Below are positions 24,601 through 33,834 of a DNA stretch of 64,000 bases, in pieces (position 1 is the first letter of the stretch; every line of letters begins with the position of its first letter). The DNA comes from Serratia ficaria. GTDB taxonomy: Bacteria > Pseudomonadota > Gammaproteobacteria > Enterobacterales > Enterobacteriaceae. The position numbers and the translations under genes are program-made. The notes under the pieces were generated by a model. It was given only the letters and a program-made list of their open reading frames with translations, was not told where the DNA came from and did not search any database. The stretch spans positions 4,588,001-4,652,000 of the forward strand of contig NZ_LT906479.1 of assembly GCF_900187015.1 (NCBI RefSeq). Reading direction: 5' to 3'.

Positions 24601-24953
24601 GCGCCTCCGGCGATATCCTACAGGCGAGCGCCTCCGGTAACGTCACCGGTAAAGCCGGCAGCAACGTCGGCGGCATCGCAGGCAAAAATGACGGCCTCAT
24701 CAGGCACGCGTCCGCCTCGGGCAAAATCAGCAGCGCGGAAGCCTCGATGCGCGGCGGATTAGTCGGTTTCAACACCGGCAAAATCTACGACTCTTCGTTC
24801 AGCGGTTCGGTGATGCCGAAGCAGTTTGACGGGCAGTGGGTGGGCAGCCTGGTCGGGATAAACGCGATGGGTTATCTGCGGAACAACAGCGTTTCCGGCG
24901 TCTCGGCGAGCCTGCCGAAGGCGGGGCTGAATTTCGACGGCGCTATCGAGTAA
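21633..24953 (+). CDS. Two-partner secretion exoprotein with GLUG repeats (TpsA adhesin)
   Basis: Large secreted beta-helix protein, the probable substrate of the TpsB encoded just upstream. It is 1106 residues. The N terminus is an extended signal peptide (MNKIYALVWNPAQECWNVVSE, then a basic and hydrophobic segment ending near AHA). The haemagglutinin-type TPS domain follows, with NPNGVIFG near residue 130 and the paired NQQSDKLITQWDAFNVG. From about residue 570 to the end there are about 18 GGLVGxNxG (GLUG-type) repeats spaced about 28-35 residues apart. No CdiA-like pretoxin motif, toxin domain or immunity gene is present, so an HMW1-type adhesin is the better reading. The ligand is unknown. 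Confidence 0.9.
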   Translation: MNKIYALVWNPAQECWNVVSEHCSRRGKGSAKRRLAVALSLLGLTALEPAHALPTGQNIVAGQGSITTNGQSMTVNQQSDKLITQWDAFNVGRDESLTFKQPGRGSVALNRVMGVNGSDIQGKIDANGKVFIVNPNGVIFGKTAQVNVGGLVASTRDISNADFLAGKNRFVGTSQAEVRNEGVLNAAQAGSIALLGAQVNNQGVILAQMGSIALGAGDDITLNFDGDNLLNLKIDGAAAKALVQNGGLLKADGGQVLMTARTAGDMLQTVVNNRGAIEATTLNNQAGRIVLDGGERGVVNVAGRLDASANAGDGGVIETRGARVAVQTATQITTRATAGKTGNWKLTATDVNVGDGATLKADTLSTALTNSNVELVSTQGDVAISAPVAWQSANKLSLTAERAGININAPLKATGAGAGLALNHKTGYTLNNAASVQLSGNGASFSLNGESYKVVQNLAQLLDINKDLNARYVLGNNINDRSRINAIGGNGAFSGTFEGLGNTLQGLTIGGNGPYVGLFGASTGKISNLNLDSITVITNGRSQFSGSLAGYNAGTIQNVKATNVNVSGSGDLGGLVGANMGTLSNVLVSGRVNGSNSRFVGGLVGVNFGNAGRIDNSQANVNVFSNVLDTDGNGGVGGLVGRNAAVIANSTSQGTVGASGNAVNIGGLAGLNTGRITHALSNAAVAGNRGSLTGGLVGLNQGDISNSAAVGYVTGNGSKAIGGLVGRNEGALRDVQANGDVLDTGSRNVGGLIGINETASELKNVQAKNAVTGGDNANVGGLVGLNKAGKIANASAGGKVSGGDNSLVGGLIGDNYGSLSNVSADTEVRAGKASRAGGLIGRNGAVVVSNADVRGSVVGAFSQALGGLIGENNGGTLDRVSADTRVAAGDDAMAGGLVGNHRGGRISNAKTAGSVSAAANSRVGGLVGNNEYGNISNSQSSARVKGGYNSDVGGLVGYNQGALSQVQASGDVEGGDVSRVGGLVGIHAYGASGDILQASASGNVTGKAGSNVGGIAGKNDGLIRHASASGKISSAEASMRGGLVGFNTGKIYDSSFSGSVMPKQFDGQWVGSLVGINAMGYLRNNSVSGVSASLPKAGLNFDGAIE
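23341..24940 (+). repeat. Coding GLUG repeat region of the exoprotein gene
   Basis: About 18 degenerate in-frame units encode GGL(V/I)G(x)N(x)G motifs, each roughly 85-105 bases. They are conserved mainly at protein level, with recurring ggcggcctggtgggc-type cores, so copy number could vary by recombination. Confidence 0.85.
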
Positions 24954-24965
24954 TCAGCGTTAAAA

Positions 24966-25022
24966 CGGCTTCCCGTTCCGGAAGCCGGTTCCATCTACCG
25001 CCGGCGCTGATGCGCCGGCGGT
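24966..25022. terminator. Tandem hairpins between convergent exoprotein gene and murA
   Basis: Two inverted repeats lie between the stops: cggcttcc/ggaagccg (24966-24987) and an 11-bp perfect GC stem (24997-25007 with 25012-25022). Neither has a strong U-tract, but the position between convergent genes suggests transcription is ended here. Confidence 0.5.
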
Positions 25023-25028
25023 CAACGC

Positions 25029-26306
<1,278 letters not shown>

Positions 26307-26343
26307 CTAATCTGAAGCTGCCCGCCCCAGGGGGCAAACAGCC

Positions 26344-26598
26344 TTAAAATCCGTTGAGTTTGCGGTCTCGCTGCCACTCTTCAGGGGTGTACGCTTTGAT
26401 CGACAAGGCGTGAATGCGGTTGTCGGCAATGTATTCCATCAGCGGCGCATAGACCGTCTGTTGCTTTTTGACGCGGCTCATGGCGGCAAACAGTTCGCCG
26501 ACCACGATCACCTGGAAGTGGCTGCCGTCGCCCGTCACGTGCGCTTCGTCCAGTGCCAATGCCTGCATCAGCACGTCTTTAATCTCGTTGGTTTCCAT
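26344..26598 (-). CDS. ibaG: BolA-family protein IbaG
   Basis: Small BolA-like protein linked to acid stress and iron-sulfur cluster trafficking with monothiol glutaredoxin. It is 84 residues, as in E. coli. The conserved BolA stretch around [15 protein letters not shown] and the C-terminal helix-strand region [15 protein letters not shown] are visible. The start is the ATG at 26598. It sits 55 bases upstream of murA. A strong terminator at 26677-26701 separates it from mlaB, so here it is probably transcribed with murA rather than with the mla genes. Confidence 0.95.
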   Translation of the reverse strand: METNEIKDVLMQALALDEAHVTGDGSHFQVIVVGELFAAMSRVKKQQTVYAPLMEYIADNRIHALSIKAYTPEEWQRDRKLNGF

Positions 26599-26676
26599 AG
26601 TATCCAGTTCTGCAGCTAAAGGATCATAAACAGCCTAGTATCTTAGTGGAATACGACGTTTTCTTAAACTAAAGAA

Positions 26677-26712
26677 AAAGCCCCTGTTCAACAGGGGCTT
26701 TGTATCGAGGCT
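26677..26712 (-). terminator. Intrinsic terminator of the mla operon
   Basis: A 12-bp perfect stem with a one-base nominal loop (aaagcccctgtt with aacaggggcttt) is followed on the minus strand by TTTTTCTTT, just after mlaB. Coordinates include the flanking bases. Confidence 0.85.
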
Positions 26713-26738
26713 TCGCGTTGCGGCAGCGGAAAACAGGG

Positions 26739-27041
26739 CTAACCAGCGGTATCGACAGGCATTATGGCTTGCAGATTATAGAGCGCGACCAGCGTTTTCA
26801 GCCGATCGGTGGCGCCGGAAATTTTTAGCTCCACGCCGCGCTGGCGCTGTTGTTCACGCAGATGCAGCAGCAGCGCCAGCCCGGAAGAGTCGACGCGCTG
26901 CAGCTGCGCCACGTCGATCGCAGTTTTATCCGCCAGCAACGCGTCCCGCTGCCGCCACAGCGGCAGCAGCGTTTCCCGATCCAGCTCACCGCGTAAAATC
27001 AGCGTTTGCTGCTGCGATTCAAAGCTGAGCGCCGCCGACAT
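26739..27041 (-). CDS. mlaB: Lipid asymmetry maintenance STAS protein MlaB
   Basis: Cytoplasmic STAS-domain subunit that binds MlaF and stabilises the MlaFEDB transporter. The ATG at 27041 gives 100 residues beginning [12 protein letters not shown], overlapping the mlaC stop by one base (TGATG). A 32-residue upstream extension is only mlaC sequence in another frame. The STAS signature with the key serine and threonine region is AQLQRVDSSGLALLLHL (about residues 45-61). It is the last gene of mlaFEDCB and is followed by an intrinsic terminator. Confidence 0.95.
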   Translation of the reverse strand: MSAALSFESQQQTLILRGELDRETLLPLWRQRDALLADKTAIDVAQLQRVDSSGLALLLHLREQQRQRGVELKISGATDRLKTLVALYNLQAIMPVDTAG

Positions 27042-27670
27042 CAGTTTTTTTGATCCAGGGTGATTGGCTGCGCCGCAGCGGACTGCAGCTGCTTGGTCAG
27101 GCCGTCGATGCCCTGGGTACGCAGGGTGGAAGCCCACTCGTTCTGCTTGGTGGTGATCATGCTGACGCCTTCGGCGATCATGTCATACGCCTGCCAGTAG
27201 CCGGTTTTGCTGTTTTTGCGCCACTGGAAGTCCAGACGCACCGGCGGGCGCCCGCCGTTGTCGATGATGGTCACGCGGATCGCCACGATGTTGGCGTCGC
27301 CCAGCGGCTGCTCAGGCGCAATCTGGTAGGTCTGGCCGTGGTACATCGCCAGCGCCTGGCCGTAGGCCTGCTCCAGGTAAGACTGGAAGGCGGTGAAATA
27401 GGCTTCGCGCTGCGCCGGGGTCGCCTCTTTGTAATAGCGGCCCAGCACCAGCGCACCGGCGTATTTGACCTGTACGAACGGCATCAGCTCCTGATGGACG
27501 ATGGTGCGCAGGTAGTTGGGATCCTGCTTGATTTTCGGCTGTTCGGTTTTCAGACGGGTAAAGGTCTTCTGAGCCGCGTCTTGCATCAGGCTGTACGGGT
27601 TAGTTTGATCGGCCGCATTCGCCAGCGGCGCGACCACCAGCAGGGCCACCATCAATAAACGTTTAAACAT
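27041..27670 (-). CDS. mlaC: Periplasmic phospholipid-binding protein MlaC
   Basis: Soluble shuttle that carries phospholipids between the outer-membrane MlaA-porin complex and the inner-membrane MlaFEDB complex. It has 209 residues with a signal peptide ending ANA at residue 19. The Tgt2/MlaC domain covers the rest; [22 protein letters not shown] and the WYQ-type [11 protein letters not shown] segments are typical. It is encoded 14 bases after mlaD, with a GGAAAC-type ribosome-binding region. Confidence 0.96.
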   Translation of the reverse strand: MFKRLLMVALLVVAPLANAADQTNPYSLMQDAAQKTFTRLKTEQPKIKQDPNYLRTIVHQELMPFVQVKYAGALVLGRYYKEATPAQREAYFTAFQSYLEQAYGQALAMYHGQTYQIAPEQPLGDANIVAIRVTIIDNGGRPPVRLDFQWRKNSKTGYWQAYDMIAEGVSMITTKQNEWASTLRTQGIDGLTKQLQSAAAQPITLDQKN

Positions 27671-27684
27671 GCAGGTTTCCTCTT

Positions 27685-28236
27685 TTAATGACTGGGTACG
27701 GCGGGTTGCGGTGCAGCGGCGCCGGCAGCCGGCTCGGCGGCCGCGTCTCCCGGTTTGGCGTTGTCCTGGCCGCCGCTTTTATACAGGAACTGGCCGATCA
27801 GATCTTCCAGAACCATGGCAGACTTGGTGTCCTGAATGGTGCCGCCGTCTTTCAGAATGGTGGTGCCCATATCCGGATCTTCAAAGCCCACGTTGAGCGC
27901 CAGATACTGCTCCCCCAGCAGGCCGGAGGTGCGGATCGCCAGCGAGCTGGTGTCCGGGATCTGGTTGTATTTATCCTGGATGTCCAGCGCCACGCGCGGC
28001 GTATAGGTTTTCGGATCGAGCGAAATGTCGGCCACGCGGCCAATCACCACGCCGCCGATTTTCACCGGCGAGCGCGCCTTCAGGCCGCCGATGTTATCGA
28101 AAGTCGCATAGATGCGGTAGGTCGGTTCGTTGCCGATCGACTTAATGTTCGCCACTTGCAGGCAGATAAACACGATGGCGCACAGCGCAATCAGCATAAA
28201 TGCCCCCACCCAGATTTCACTCTTCTTCGTTTGCAT
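27685..28236 (-). CDS. mlaD: MCE-domain membrane protein MlaD
   Basis: Hexameric inner-membrane substrate-binding subunit of the phospholipid transporter. The ATG at 28236 ([20 protein letters not shown]) gives 183 residues. One transmembrane helix lies at about residues 8-28 and the MCE domain at about 38-118 ([21 protein letters not shown]). A C-terminal helix follows and then a tail rich in Ala and Pro. The start lies four bases after the mlaE stop, so coupling is likely. Confidence 0.96.
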   Translation of the reverse strand: MQTKKSEIWVGAFMLIALCAIVFICLQVANIKSIGNEPTYRIYATFDNIGGLKARSPVKIGGVVIGRVADISLDPKTYTPRVALDIQDKYNQIPDTSSLAIRTSGLLGEQYLALNVGFEDPDMGTTILKDGGTIQDTKSAMVLEDLIGQFLYKSGGQDNAKPGDAAAEPAAGAAAPQPAVPSH

Positions 28237-28240
28237 CGAA

Positions 28241-29023
28241 TCAATTCCCAAACATCAGTGCTGTCAGCACGAAATCCAATCCCAACACCGCCAGTGACGA
28301 ATGTACCACGGTACGGGTCGTTGCCCGGCTAATCCCCTCGGAGGTCGGTACGGCGTCATACCCGTTGAAGATAGCAATCCAGGTCACGGTAATGGCGAAT
28401 ACCACGCTCTTGATCAGGCAGTTGAGCAGATCTTTTTTCCACTCCACGGCGCCCTGCATCGCCGACCAGAAGAAGCCGCTGTCGATGCCCTTCCAGTCCA
28501 CGCCGACCACCGAACCGCCCCAAATGCCGACCGCGACGAAGATGATCGTCAACAGCGGCATGCTGATCAAACCGGCCCAGAAGCGCGGCGCCACGATGCG
28601 CCGCAGCGGATCGACCGCCATCATTTCCAGGCTGGAGATTTGTTCGGTCGCCTTCATCAGGCCGATTTCGGCGGTGAGTGCGGAACCGGCCCGGCCGGCG
28701 AACAGCAGCGCGGTCACCACCGGCCCCAGCTCACGCAGCAGCGACAGCGCCACCATCATGCCCAGGCTGGCCTCGGCGCTGTAGGTGGTGAGCACCAGAT
28801 ACCCCTGCAGCCCCAGCACCATGCCGATAAACAGGCCGGACACCATGATAATCAGCAGCGACTGCACGCCGACGCTGTGCAGCTGTTTCAGCAGCAGCGG
28901 CCACTGCTTGCGCGGTTCAGGCCGCCCGACCAGCGCGTTGAACAGCATCAGCCCGGCCCGGCCGAAGCTGGCGCTGGTGTTGATGCCACGGCGTCCTATC
29001 GACGCTAACGCCCGTAATAACAT
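28241..29023 (-). CDS. mlaE: Phospholipid ABC transporter permease MlaE
   Basis: Integral membrane permease of MlaFEDB. It has 260 residues with five predicted membrane helices and the conserved MlaE core ([24 protein letters not shown] followed by an [13 protein letters not shown] coupling helix). It is preceded by mlaF with a four-base gap. Length, motifs and gene order all match E. coli. Confidence 0.97.
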   Translation of the reverse strand: MLLRALASIGRRGINTSASFGRAGLMLFNALVGRPEPRKQWPLLLKQLHSVGVQSLLIIMVSGLFIGMVLGLQGYLVLTTYSAEASLGMMVALSLLRELGPVVTALLFAGRAGSALTAEIGLMKATEQISSLEMMAVDPLRRIVAPRFWAGLISMPLLTIIFVAVGIWGGSVVGVDWKGIDSGFFWSAMQGAVEWKKDLLNCLIKSVVFAITVTWIAIFNGYDAVPTSEGISRATTRTVVHSSLAVLGLDFVLTALMFGN

Positions 29024-29027
29024 GAGC

Positions 29028-29843
29028 TTATTTACTCCCTAAGCCTAGCAGTTCGGCCTGATAATCACCGGCCGGATAACGGAACGGCACCGGCCCATCG
29101 GCAATACCATCCAGAAACTGGCGCACCCGCGCATCAGGATTGTTCTGTAATTGCTGCGCCGTGCCCTCGGCGATCACCCGGTGGTCGGCGACGATATACG
29201 CGTAGTCGGCGATGCTCAGCACCTCCGGCACGTCATGCGACACCACGATGCAGGTAATGCCCAGCGCATGGTTCAGCTCGTCGATCAGCTTCACCAGCAC
29301 GCCCATGGTGATGGGATCCTGGCCGACGAAGGGTTCGTCGAACATGATCAATTCCGGATCCAGCGCGATCGCCCGCGCCAGCGCCGCACGCCGCGCCATG
29401 CCGCCGGACAGTTCGTTGGGCATCAGCTCGGCCGCGCCGCGCAACCCCACCGCTTCCAGCTTCATCAGCACCGTGCTGCGCAGGATCGGTTCCGGCAGCT
29501 TGCTGTGTTCGCGCAGCGGATACGCCACGTTTTCGAACACCGTCAAATCGGTGAACAACGCGCCCGACTGAAACAGCATGCTCATTTTCTTGCGCGCGTC
29601 ATACAGCTGATGGCGGGACAACGCGGGAATATTGTCGCCATCAAACCAGATCTCGCCGCGGTCCGGCGCCAGCTGGCCGCCGATCAGGCGCAGCAGCGTG
29701 GTCTTGCCGATGCCGGACGGCCCCATGATCGCCGTTACCTTGCCGCGGGGAACCGTCAGGTTGATGTCTTCGAATATCAGTCGATCGCCGCGTGAGAAGC
29801 TCATATCGCGCACTTCGACCAGATTCTCTGCCTTCTGGTGCAT
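29028..29843 (-). CDS. mlaF: Phospholipid ABC transporter ATPase MlaF
   Basis: Cytoplasmic ATPase that powers phospholipid movement by MlaFEDB. It has 271 residues. Walker A is GPSGIGKTT (about residues 42-50), the signature is [14 protein letters not shown], Walker B is [13 protein letters not shown], and the switch histidine lies in VVSHDVPEV. The C-terminal extension ([19 protein letters not shown]) that contacts MlaB is present. It is the first gene of mlaFEDCB and is divergent from yrbG. Confidence 0.97.
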   Translation of the reverse strand: MHQKAENLVEVRDMSFSRGDRLIFEDINLTVPRGKVTAIMGPSGIGKTTLLRLIGGQLAPDRGEIWFDGDNIPALSRHQLYDARKKMSMLFQSGALFTDLTVFENVAYPLREHSKLPEPILRSTVLMKLEAVGLRGAAELMPNELSGGMARRAALARAIALDPELIMFDEPFVGQDPITMGVLVKLIDELNHALGITCIVVSHDVPEVLSIADYAYIVADHRVIAEGTAQQLQNNPDARVRQFLDGIADGPVPFRYPAGDYQAELLGLGSK

Positions 29844-30192
29844 GTTATCTAGATCCTTTACGGCTCATTTTTTGCCAGGCCCTGCTTGCTTGAAGCGGCA
29901 ACGCCAGCTTCGTTTGGGTACAAATTTACCCGCGATGTTAAAGCAACGGGCGCAATGCGTCTCATCTTTACAAAAACTTACCGCCATTTCGCTACCAATG
30001 ATGCCATTGGTTTTACTTTTATGCGCCACCCGTTCAAAATTAGCGCCATAACGAAAAAAAGCGAAAGTGTTCATATATTAGCCGGGAAAACCCGTTGCTG
30101 CGGCTTCAGTCTGCGCAACGGAGGGCAAAGCAAGATAGCCGAAGAGCGGCTTTTAACCAACGAACCGGGATGATACCCACAAAGGACCCTGC
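29844..30192. other. Divergent promoter region between mlaF and yrbG
   Basis: About 350 bases without a gene. Both the mla operon (minus) and the yrbG-kdsD-lpt operon (plus) should start here. Several short ORFs cover it but lack ribosome-binding sites. No operator was recognised. Confidence 0.5.
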
Positions 30193-31170
30193 ATGTTTCT
30201 CGCTATAGCATTATTAATCGTTGGTTTATTTTTACTGGTATATGGCGCCGACCGTTTAGTTTACGGTGCTGCGGTGATTTCCCGCTCGCTCGGCGTGCCG
30301 CCGCTGATTATCGGCATGACCATCGTCGGCATCGGCACCTCGCTGCCGGAGCTGATCGTCTCGACCACCGCCGCGCTGAACGGGCAAATAGACATGGCCG
30401 TGGGGAACGTATTGGGTTCCAACATCGCCAATATTTTATTGATCCTCGGGGTCGCCGCGCTGATCCATCCGCTGGCGGCGCGTTCGGAAGTGCTGCGCCG
30501 CGAACTGCCGCTGATGTTGGCGGTCACAGTATTGTGCGGTTTCGTGCTGATGGACGGCACCCTGAGCCGGCTGGACGGCGTGCTGCTGCTGGCCGCCGCC
30601 GCCGGGTTCATTCTGCTGATGCTGAAAATCGCCCGGCTGGCGCAGCGCGAAGGCAGCGACAGCCTGACCGTCGAGCAGCTAGCCGAACTGCCGCAGGACA
30701 GCAGCAACACCGTGGCGGTGCTGTGGCTGGTGCTGGCGTTCATCATTCTGCCGCTGTCGTCCAAAATGGTGGTCGATAACGCCACGGTGATCGCGCACTA
30801 CTTCGGCATCAGCGAACTGGTGGTCGGGCTGACCGTCATCGCCATCGGCACCAGCCTGCCCGAACTGGCCACCACCATCGCCGGCGCACTAAAGGGCGAG
30901 GATGATATGGCGATTGGTAATATCATCGGCTCCAATATTTTCAACACGGTGATCGTGCTGGGCGTCCCCGCCCTGCTGTCGCCGGGCAGCGTTGACGCCG
31001 CCGCGTTCCAGCGCGATTACTGGGTGATGCTGGCGGTCAGCATTCTGCTCAGCGCCCTGTGCATCGGCCGCAAGCATCGCATCGGCCATCTGGCGGGCGC
31101 TCTGTTATTATGTGGCTTTATTGCGTATCTTGCGGTGCTGTTCTTTAACCCTTTCAATACTTTCGGCTAA
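30193..31170 (+). CDS. yrbG: Calcium/sodium antiporter-family protein YrbG
   Basis: Inner-membrane cation/Ca2+ exchanger of the CaCA superfamily. It has 325 residues and about ten membrane helices arranged as two inverted repeats. Each repeat has the alpha-repeat signature: GIGTSLPELIVS with GNVLGSNIANILLILG near residues 50-90, and AIGTSLPELATT with GNIIGSNIFNTVIVLG near 220-260. The AAAGGA site is upstream of the ATG at 30193. It is the first gene of the kdsD-kdsC-lptCAB segment, as in E. coli. The physiological cation is not known from sequence. Confidence 0.96.
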   Translation: MFLAIALLIVGLFLLVYGADRLVYGAAVISRSLGVPPLIIGMTIVGIGTSLPELIVSTTAALNGQIDMAVGNVLGSNIANILLILGVAALIHPLAARSEVLRRELPLMLAVTVLCGFVLMDGTLSRLDGVLLLAAAAGFILLMLKIARLAQREGSDSLTVEQLAELPQDSSNTVAVLWLVLAFIILPLSSKMVVDNATVIAHYFGISELVVGLTVIAIGTSLPELATTIAGALKGEDDMAIGNIIGSNIFNTVIVLGVPALLSPGSVDAAAFQRDYWVMLAVSILLSALCIGRKHRIGHLAGALLLCGFIAYLAVLFFNPFNTFG

Positions 31171-31186
31171 ACCGACGGGAATGAGC

Positions 31187-32173
31187 ATGTCGAACATACA
31201 GTTGCAACCTGGCTTCGATTTTCAACAGGCCGGCAAAGAAGTGCTCCAGATCGAGCGCGAAGGGCTGGCTCAGCTCGACGGCCATATCGATGCGAACTTT
31301 ACCCGCGCCTGCGAAGCCATCGCCGCCTGCGGCGGCAAAGTGGTGGTGATGGGCATGGGCAAGTCCGGCCACATCGGCTGCAAGATCGCCGCCACCTTCG
31401 CCAGCACCGGTACCCCCTCATTCTTCGTTCACCCGGCGGAAGCCAGCCACGGCGATCTCGGCATGGTCACCGCGCAGGACATCGTGCTCGCCATTTCCAA
31501 CTCCGGCGAGTCCAATGAGATCCAGGCGCTGATCCCGGTGCTGAAACGCCAGCAGATCCCGCTTATCTGCATGACCAACAACCCGGAAAGCTCGCTGGGC
31601 AAGGCGGCGGATATCCACCTGTGCATCAAGGTGCCGCAGGAGGCCTGCCCGCTGGGTCTGGCGCCGACCACCAGCACCACCGCCACGCTGGTGATGGGCG
31701 ATGCGCTGGCCGTGGCGTTGCTGAAAGCGCGCGGCTTCACCCCGGAAGATTTCGCGCTGTCGCATCCGGGCGGCGCGCTCGGCCGCCGGCTGCTGCTGCG
31801 GGTGAGCGACATCATGCACGGCGGCGATGAAATCCCGCACGTCAGCGCCGACGCTTCGCTGCGCGACGCGCTGCTGGAAATCACCCGCAAAAATCTGGGC
31901 ATGACGGTCATCTGCAACGATCTGATGAAAATCGCCGGCATCTTCACCGACGGCGACCTGCGCCGGGTGTTCGATATGGGCATCAATCTCAACGACGCCA
32001 AGATCGCCGACGTCATGACGCTCGGCGGCGTGCGGGTGCGCCCGAGCATGCTGGCGGTCGACGCGCTGAACCTGATGCAGCAACGCCACATCACCGCGCT
32101 GCTGGTTGCCGATGGCGACCAGTTGCTGGGTGTGGTACATATGCATGACATGCTGCGCGCCGGCGTCGTTTAA
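31187..32173 (+). CDS. kdsD: Arabinose-5-phosphate isomerase KdsD
   Basis: Converts ribulose 5-phosphate to arabinose 5-phosphate, the first step toward Kdo for LPS. The ATG at 31187 (MSNIQLQPGFDFQQAGKEVL) gives 328 residues, the E. coli length, with a GGGA site at a good distance; the ATG at 31181 is too close to that site. The SIS domain spans about 35-180 (VMGMGKSGHIGCKIAATFAS and SNSGESNEI), followed by two CBS domains (about 205-328). It lies 16 bases downstream of yrbG. Confidence 0.97.
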   Translation: MSNIQLQPGFDFQQAGKEVLQIEREGLAQLDGHIDANFTRACEAIAACGGKVVVMGMGKSGHIGCKIAATFASTGTPSFFVHPAEASHGDLGMVTAQDIVLAISNSGESNEIQALIPVLKRQQIPLICMTNNPESSLGKAADIHLCIKVPQEACPLGLAPTTSTTATLVMGDALAVALLKARGFTPEDFALSHPGGALGRRLLLRVSDIMHGGDEIPHVSADASLRDALLEITRKNLGMTVICNDLMKIAGIFTDGDLRRVFDMGINLNDAKIADVMTLGGVRVRPSMLAVDALNLMQQRHITALLVADGDQLLGVVHMHDMLRAGVV

Positions 32174-32190
32174 TTAAGGAATAGAACGGA

Positions 32191-32745
32191 ATGAGTACGG
32201 TAGAAACCTGCTACGGGCCGGTAGAGCAAGACGTGATGGCGCGTGCCGGTAAAATCCGCCTGCTGATTTGCGACGTCGACGGCGTGCTGTCCGACGGCCT
32301 GATTTTCATGGGCAACAACGGCGAAGAGTTAAAAGCCTTCAACGTGCGCGACGGCTACGGCATCCGCTGCCTGAAGACCTCGGACATCGAGGTGGCGATC
32401 ATCACCGGCCGCTCAGCCAGGCTGCTGGAAGACCGGGCGAAGACCCTCGGCATCACCCATCTGTATCAGGGGCAGTCCGATAAGCTTTTGGCCTTCCGCG
32501 AACTGTTGGATACACTGTCGCTGACGGCGGATCAGGTGGCCTACATCGGCGACGATCTGATCGACTGGCCGGTGATGGCGCAGGTGGGTCTGGCGGTCGC
32601 GGTGGCGGACGCGCATCCATTGCTGACGCCGCGGGCCCATTACGTTACCCGCATTGCCGGCGGCCGCGGCGCGGTGCGCGAACTGTGCGACATTATTCTT
32701 TTGGCTCAGAATAAGCTGGAGGACGCCAAAGGGCTGTCGATATGA
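32191..32745 (+). CDS. kdsC: Kdo-8-phosphate phosphatase KdsC
   Basis: HAD-family phosphatase that releases Kdo from Kdo-8-phosphate. It has 184 residues. The nucleophile motif is LLICDVDGVLSDG, motif II lies in IITGRSA, and motif III/IV is YIGDDLIDWPVM. There is no cap domain, as expected for the tetrameric KdsC type. It starts 17 bases after kdsD and overlaps lptC by four bases. Confidence 0.97.
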   Translation: MSTVETCYGPVEQDVMARAGKIRLLICDVDGVLSDGLIFMGNNGEELKAFNVRDGYGIRCLKTSDIEVAIITGRSARLLEDRAKTLGITHLYQGQSDKLLAFRELLDTLSLTADQVAYIGDDLIDWPVMAQVGLAVAVADAHPLLTPRAHYVTRIAGGRGAVRELCDIILLAQNKLEDAKGLSI

Positions 32746-33320
32746 GCAAAACCAAACTTTGGATCACCATCCTGCTGGCGGTGATCGCGCTGGCGTTGAT
32801 CGGTTGGAACATGACGGATTTCAGCGATGACAGCGTTCCGGCGCCGATCAACGATCGGTCGCCGACGTATCAGAGCCAGCATACGGTCACCGTGGTGTAC
32901 AATCCGGCCGGCAAGCTGAGCTACAAGCTGGTGGCGGAAGACGTGAACTATTACACCGCAGACGAGCTGAGCTGGTTTACCCAACCGGTGATGACGCTGT
33001 TTGATGAAAATGCGGTGGCGACCTGGTCAGTGCGCGCCGATCGCGCCAAACTGACTAAAGACCGCATGCTGTATCTTTACGGCCACGTCGAGGTGAACAG
33101 CCTGACCACCACCTCGCAGCTGGAAAAAATTAAAACGGACAATGCTCAGGTGAACCTGGTGACCCAGGACGTGTCCTCCGATGACGAAGTCACGCTCTAC
33201 GGGACGAACTTCACCTCTAACGGCATGAAAATGCGTGGGAACCTGCGGGCCAAGACCGCCGAGCTGATTGATAAGGTTAAGACCAACTATGAAATTCAGA
33301 ACCAAAAAACCACTCCGTAA
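32742..33320 (+). CDS. lptC: LPS export protein LptC
   Basis: Bitopic inner-membrane protein that takes LPS from LptB2FG and passes it to LptA. It has 192 residues with one N-terminal membrane helix (about 7-24) and a beta-jellyroll periplasmic domain. Gly and the conserved YNPAGKLSYKL and GNLRAKTAELI segments are present. Its ATG overlaps the kdsC stop by four bases, and its end overlaps the lptA start by about 30 bases. Confidence 0.96.
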   Translation: MSKTKLWITILLAVIALALIGWNMTDFSDDSVPAPINDRSPTYQSQHTVTVVYNPAGKLSYKLVAEDVNYYTADELSWFTQPVMTLFDENAVATWSVRADRAKLTKDRMLYLYGHVEVNSLTTTSQLEKIKTDNAQVNLVTQDVSSDDEVTLYGTNFTSNGMKMRGNLRAKTAELIDKVKTNYEIQNQKTTP

Positions 33321-33828
33321 TCTGTTGATCGGCAGCTTAGTTTTGGCCGCCAGCGCCCCGGCACTGGCGCTGAAATCCGACTCTAACCAACCGGTTAGCA
33401 TCGACTCGCTGAAGCAATCGCTGGACATGCAAAGCAACGTCAGCACCTTTACCGACAACGTGGTGATCAAGCAGGGCACCATCGACATTCGCGCGGACAA
33501 GGTGGTGGTCACCCGGCCGGGCGGGGATCAGAATAAAACCTATATTGAAGCCTTCGGCAACCCGGTAACCTTCTACCAGATGCAGGACAGCGGCAAGCCG
33601 GTGAAAGGCCACGCGCAGAAAGTGCGCTACGACGTGGCGACGCAGCTGGTGACCCTGACGGGCAACGCCTATCTGGAACAGCTCGACAGCAACGTGAAAG
33701 GCGACCGCATCACCTATCTGGTGCAACAGCAGCAAATGCAGGCGTTCAGCGATAAAGGCAAACGCGTGACTACGGTTCTGGTACCGTCGCAGTTGCAAGA
33801 CAAAAACGGGCAAAAGAAGAGTAACTAA
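33289..33828 (+). CDS. lptA: Periplasmic LPS bridge protein LptA
   Basis: Polymerises into the beta-jellyroll bridge that carries LPS across the periplasm. The ATG at 33289 (MKFRTKKPLRNLLIG) gives 179 residues and a signal peptide ending ALA at residue 27; the earlier in-frame ATG at 33268 lies deeper in lptC and is not needed. The OstA-type repeats (DNVVIKQGTIDIRADKVVV and KGDRITYLVQQQQM) are typical. The start lies inside the end of lptC, an overlap that is also normal in E. coli. Confidence 0.96.
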   Translation: MKFRTKKPLRNLLIGSLVLAASAPALALKSDSNQPVSIDSLKQSLDMQSNVSTFTDNVVIKQGTIDIRADKVVVTRPGGDQNKTYIEAFGNPVTFYQMQDSGKPVKGHAQKVRYDVATQLVTLTGNAYLEQLDSNVKGDRITYLVQQQQMQAFSDKGKRVTTVLVPSQLQDKNGQKKSN

Positions 33829-33834
33829 TCACTT

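Noticed and set aside
23341..24940. CRISPR or satellite array
   Set aside because: The repeats are in-frame protein repeats that differ at DNA level and have no constant spacer architecture.
21633..24953. Contact-dependent inhibition toxin (CdiA)
   Set aside because: No pretoxin motif, no C-terminal toxin domain and no cdiI-like gene follow; the protein is also short for CdiA.
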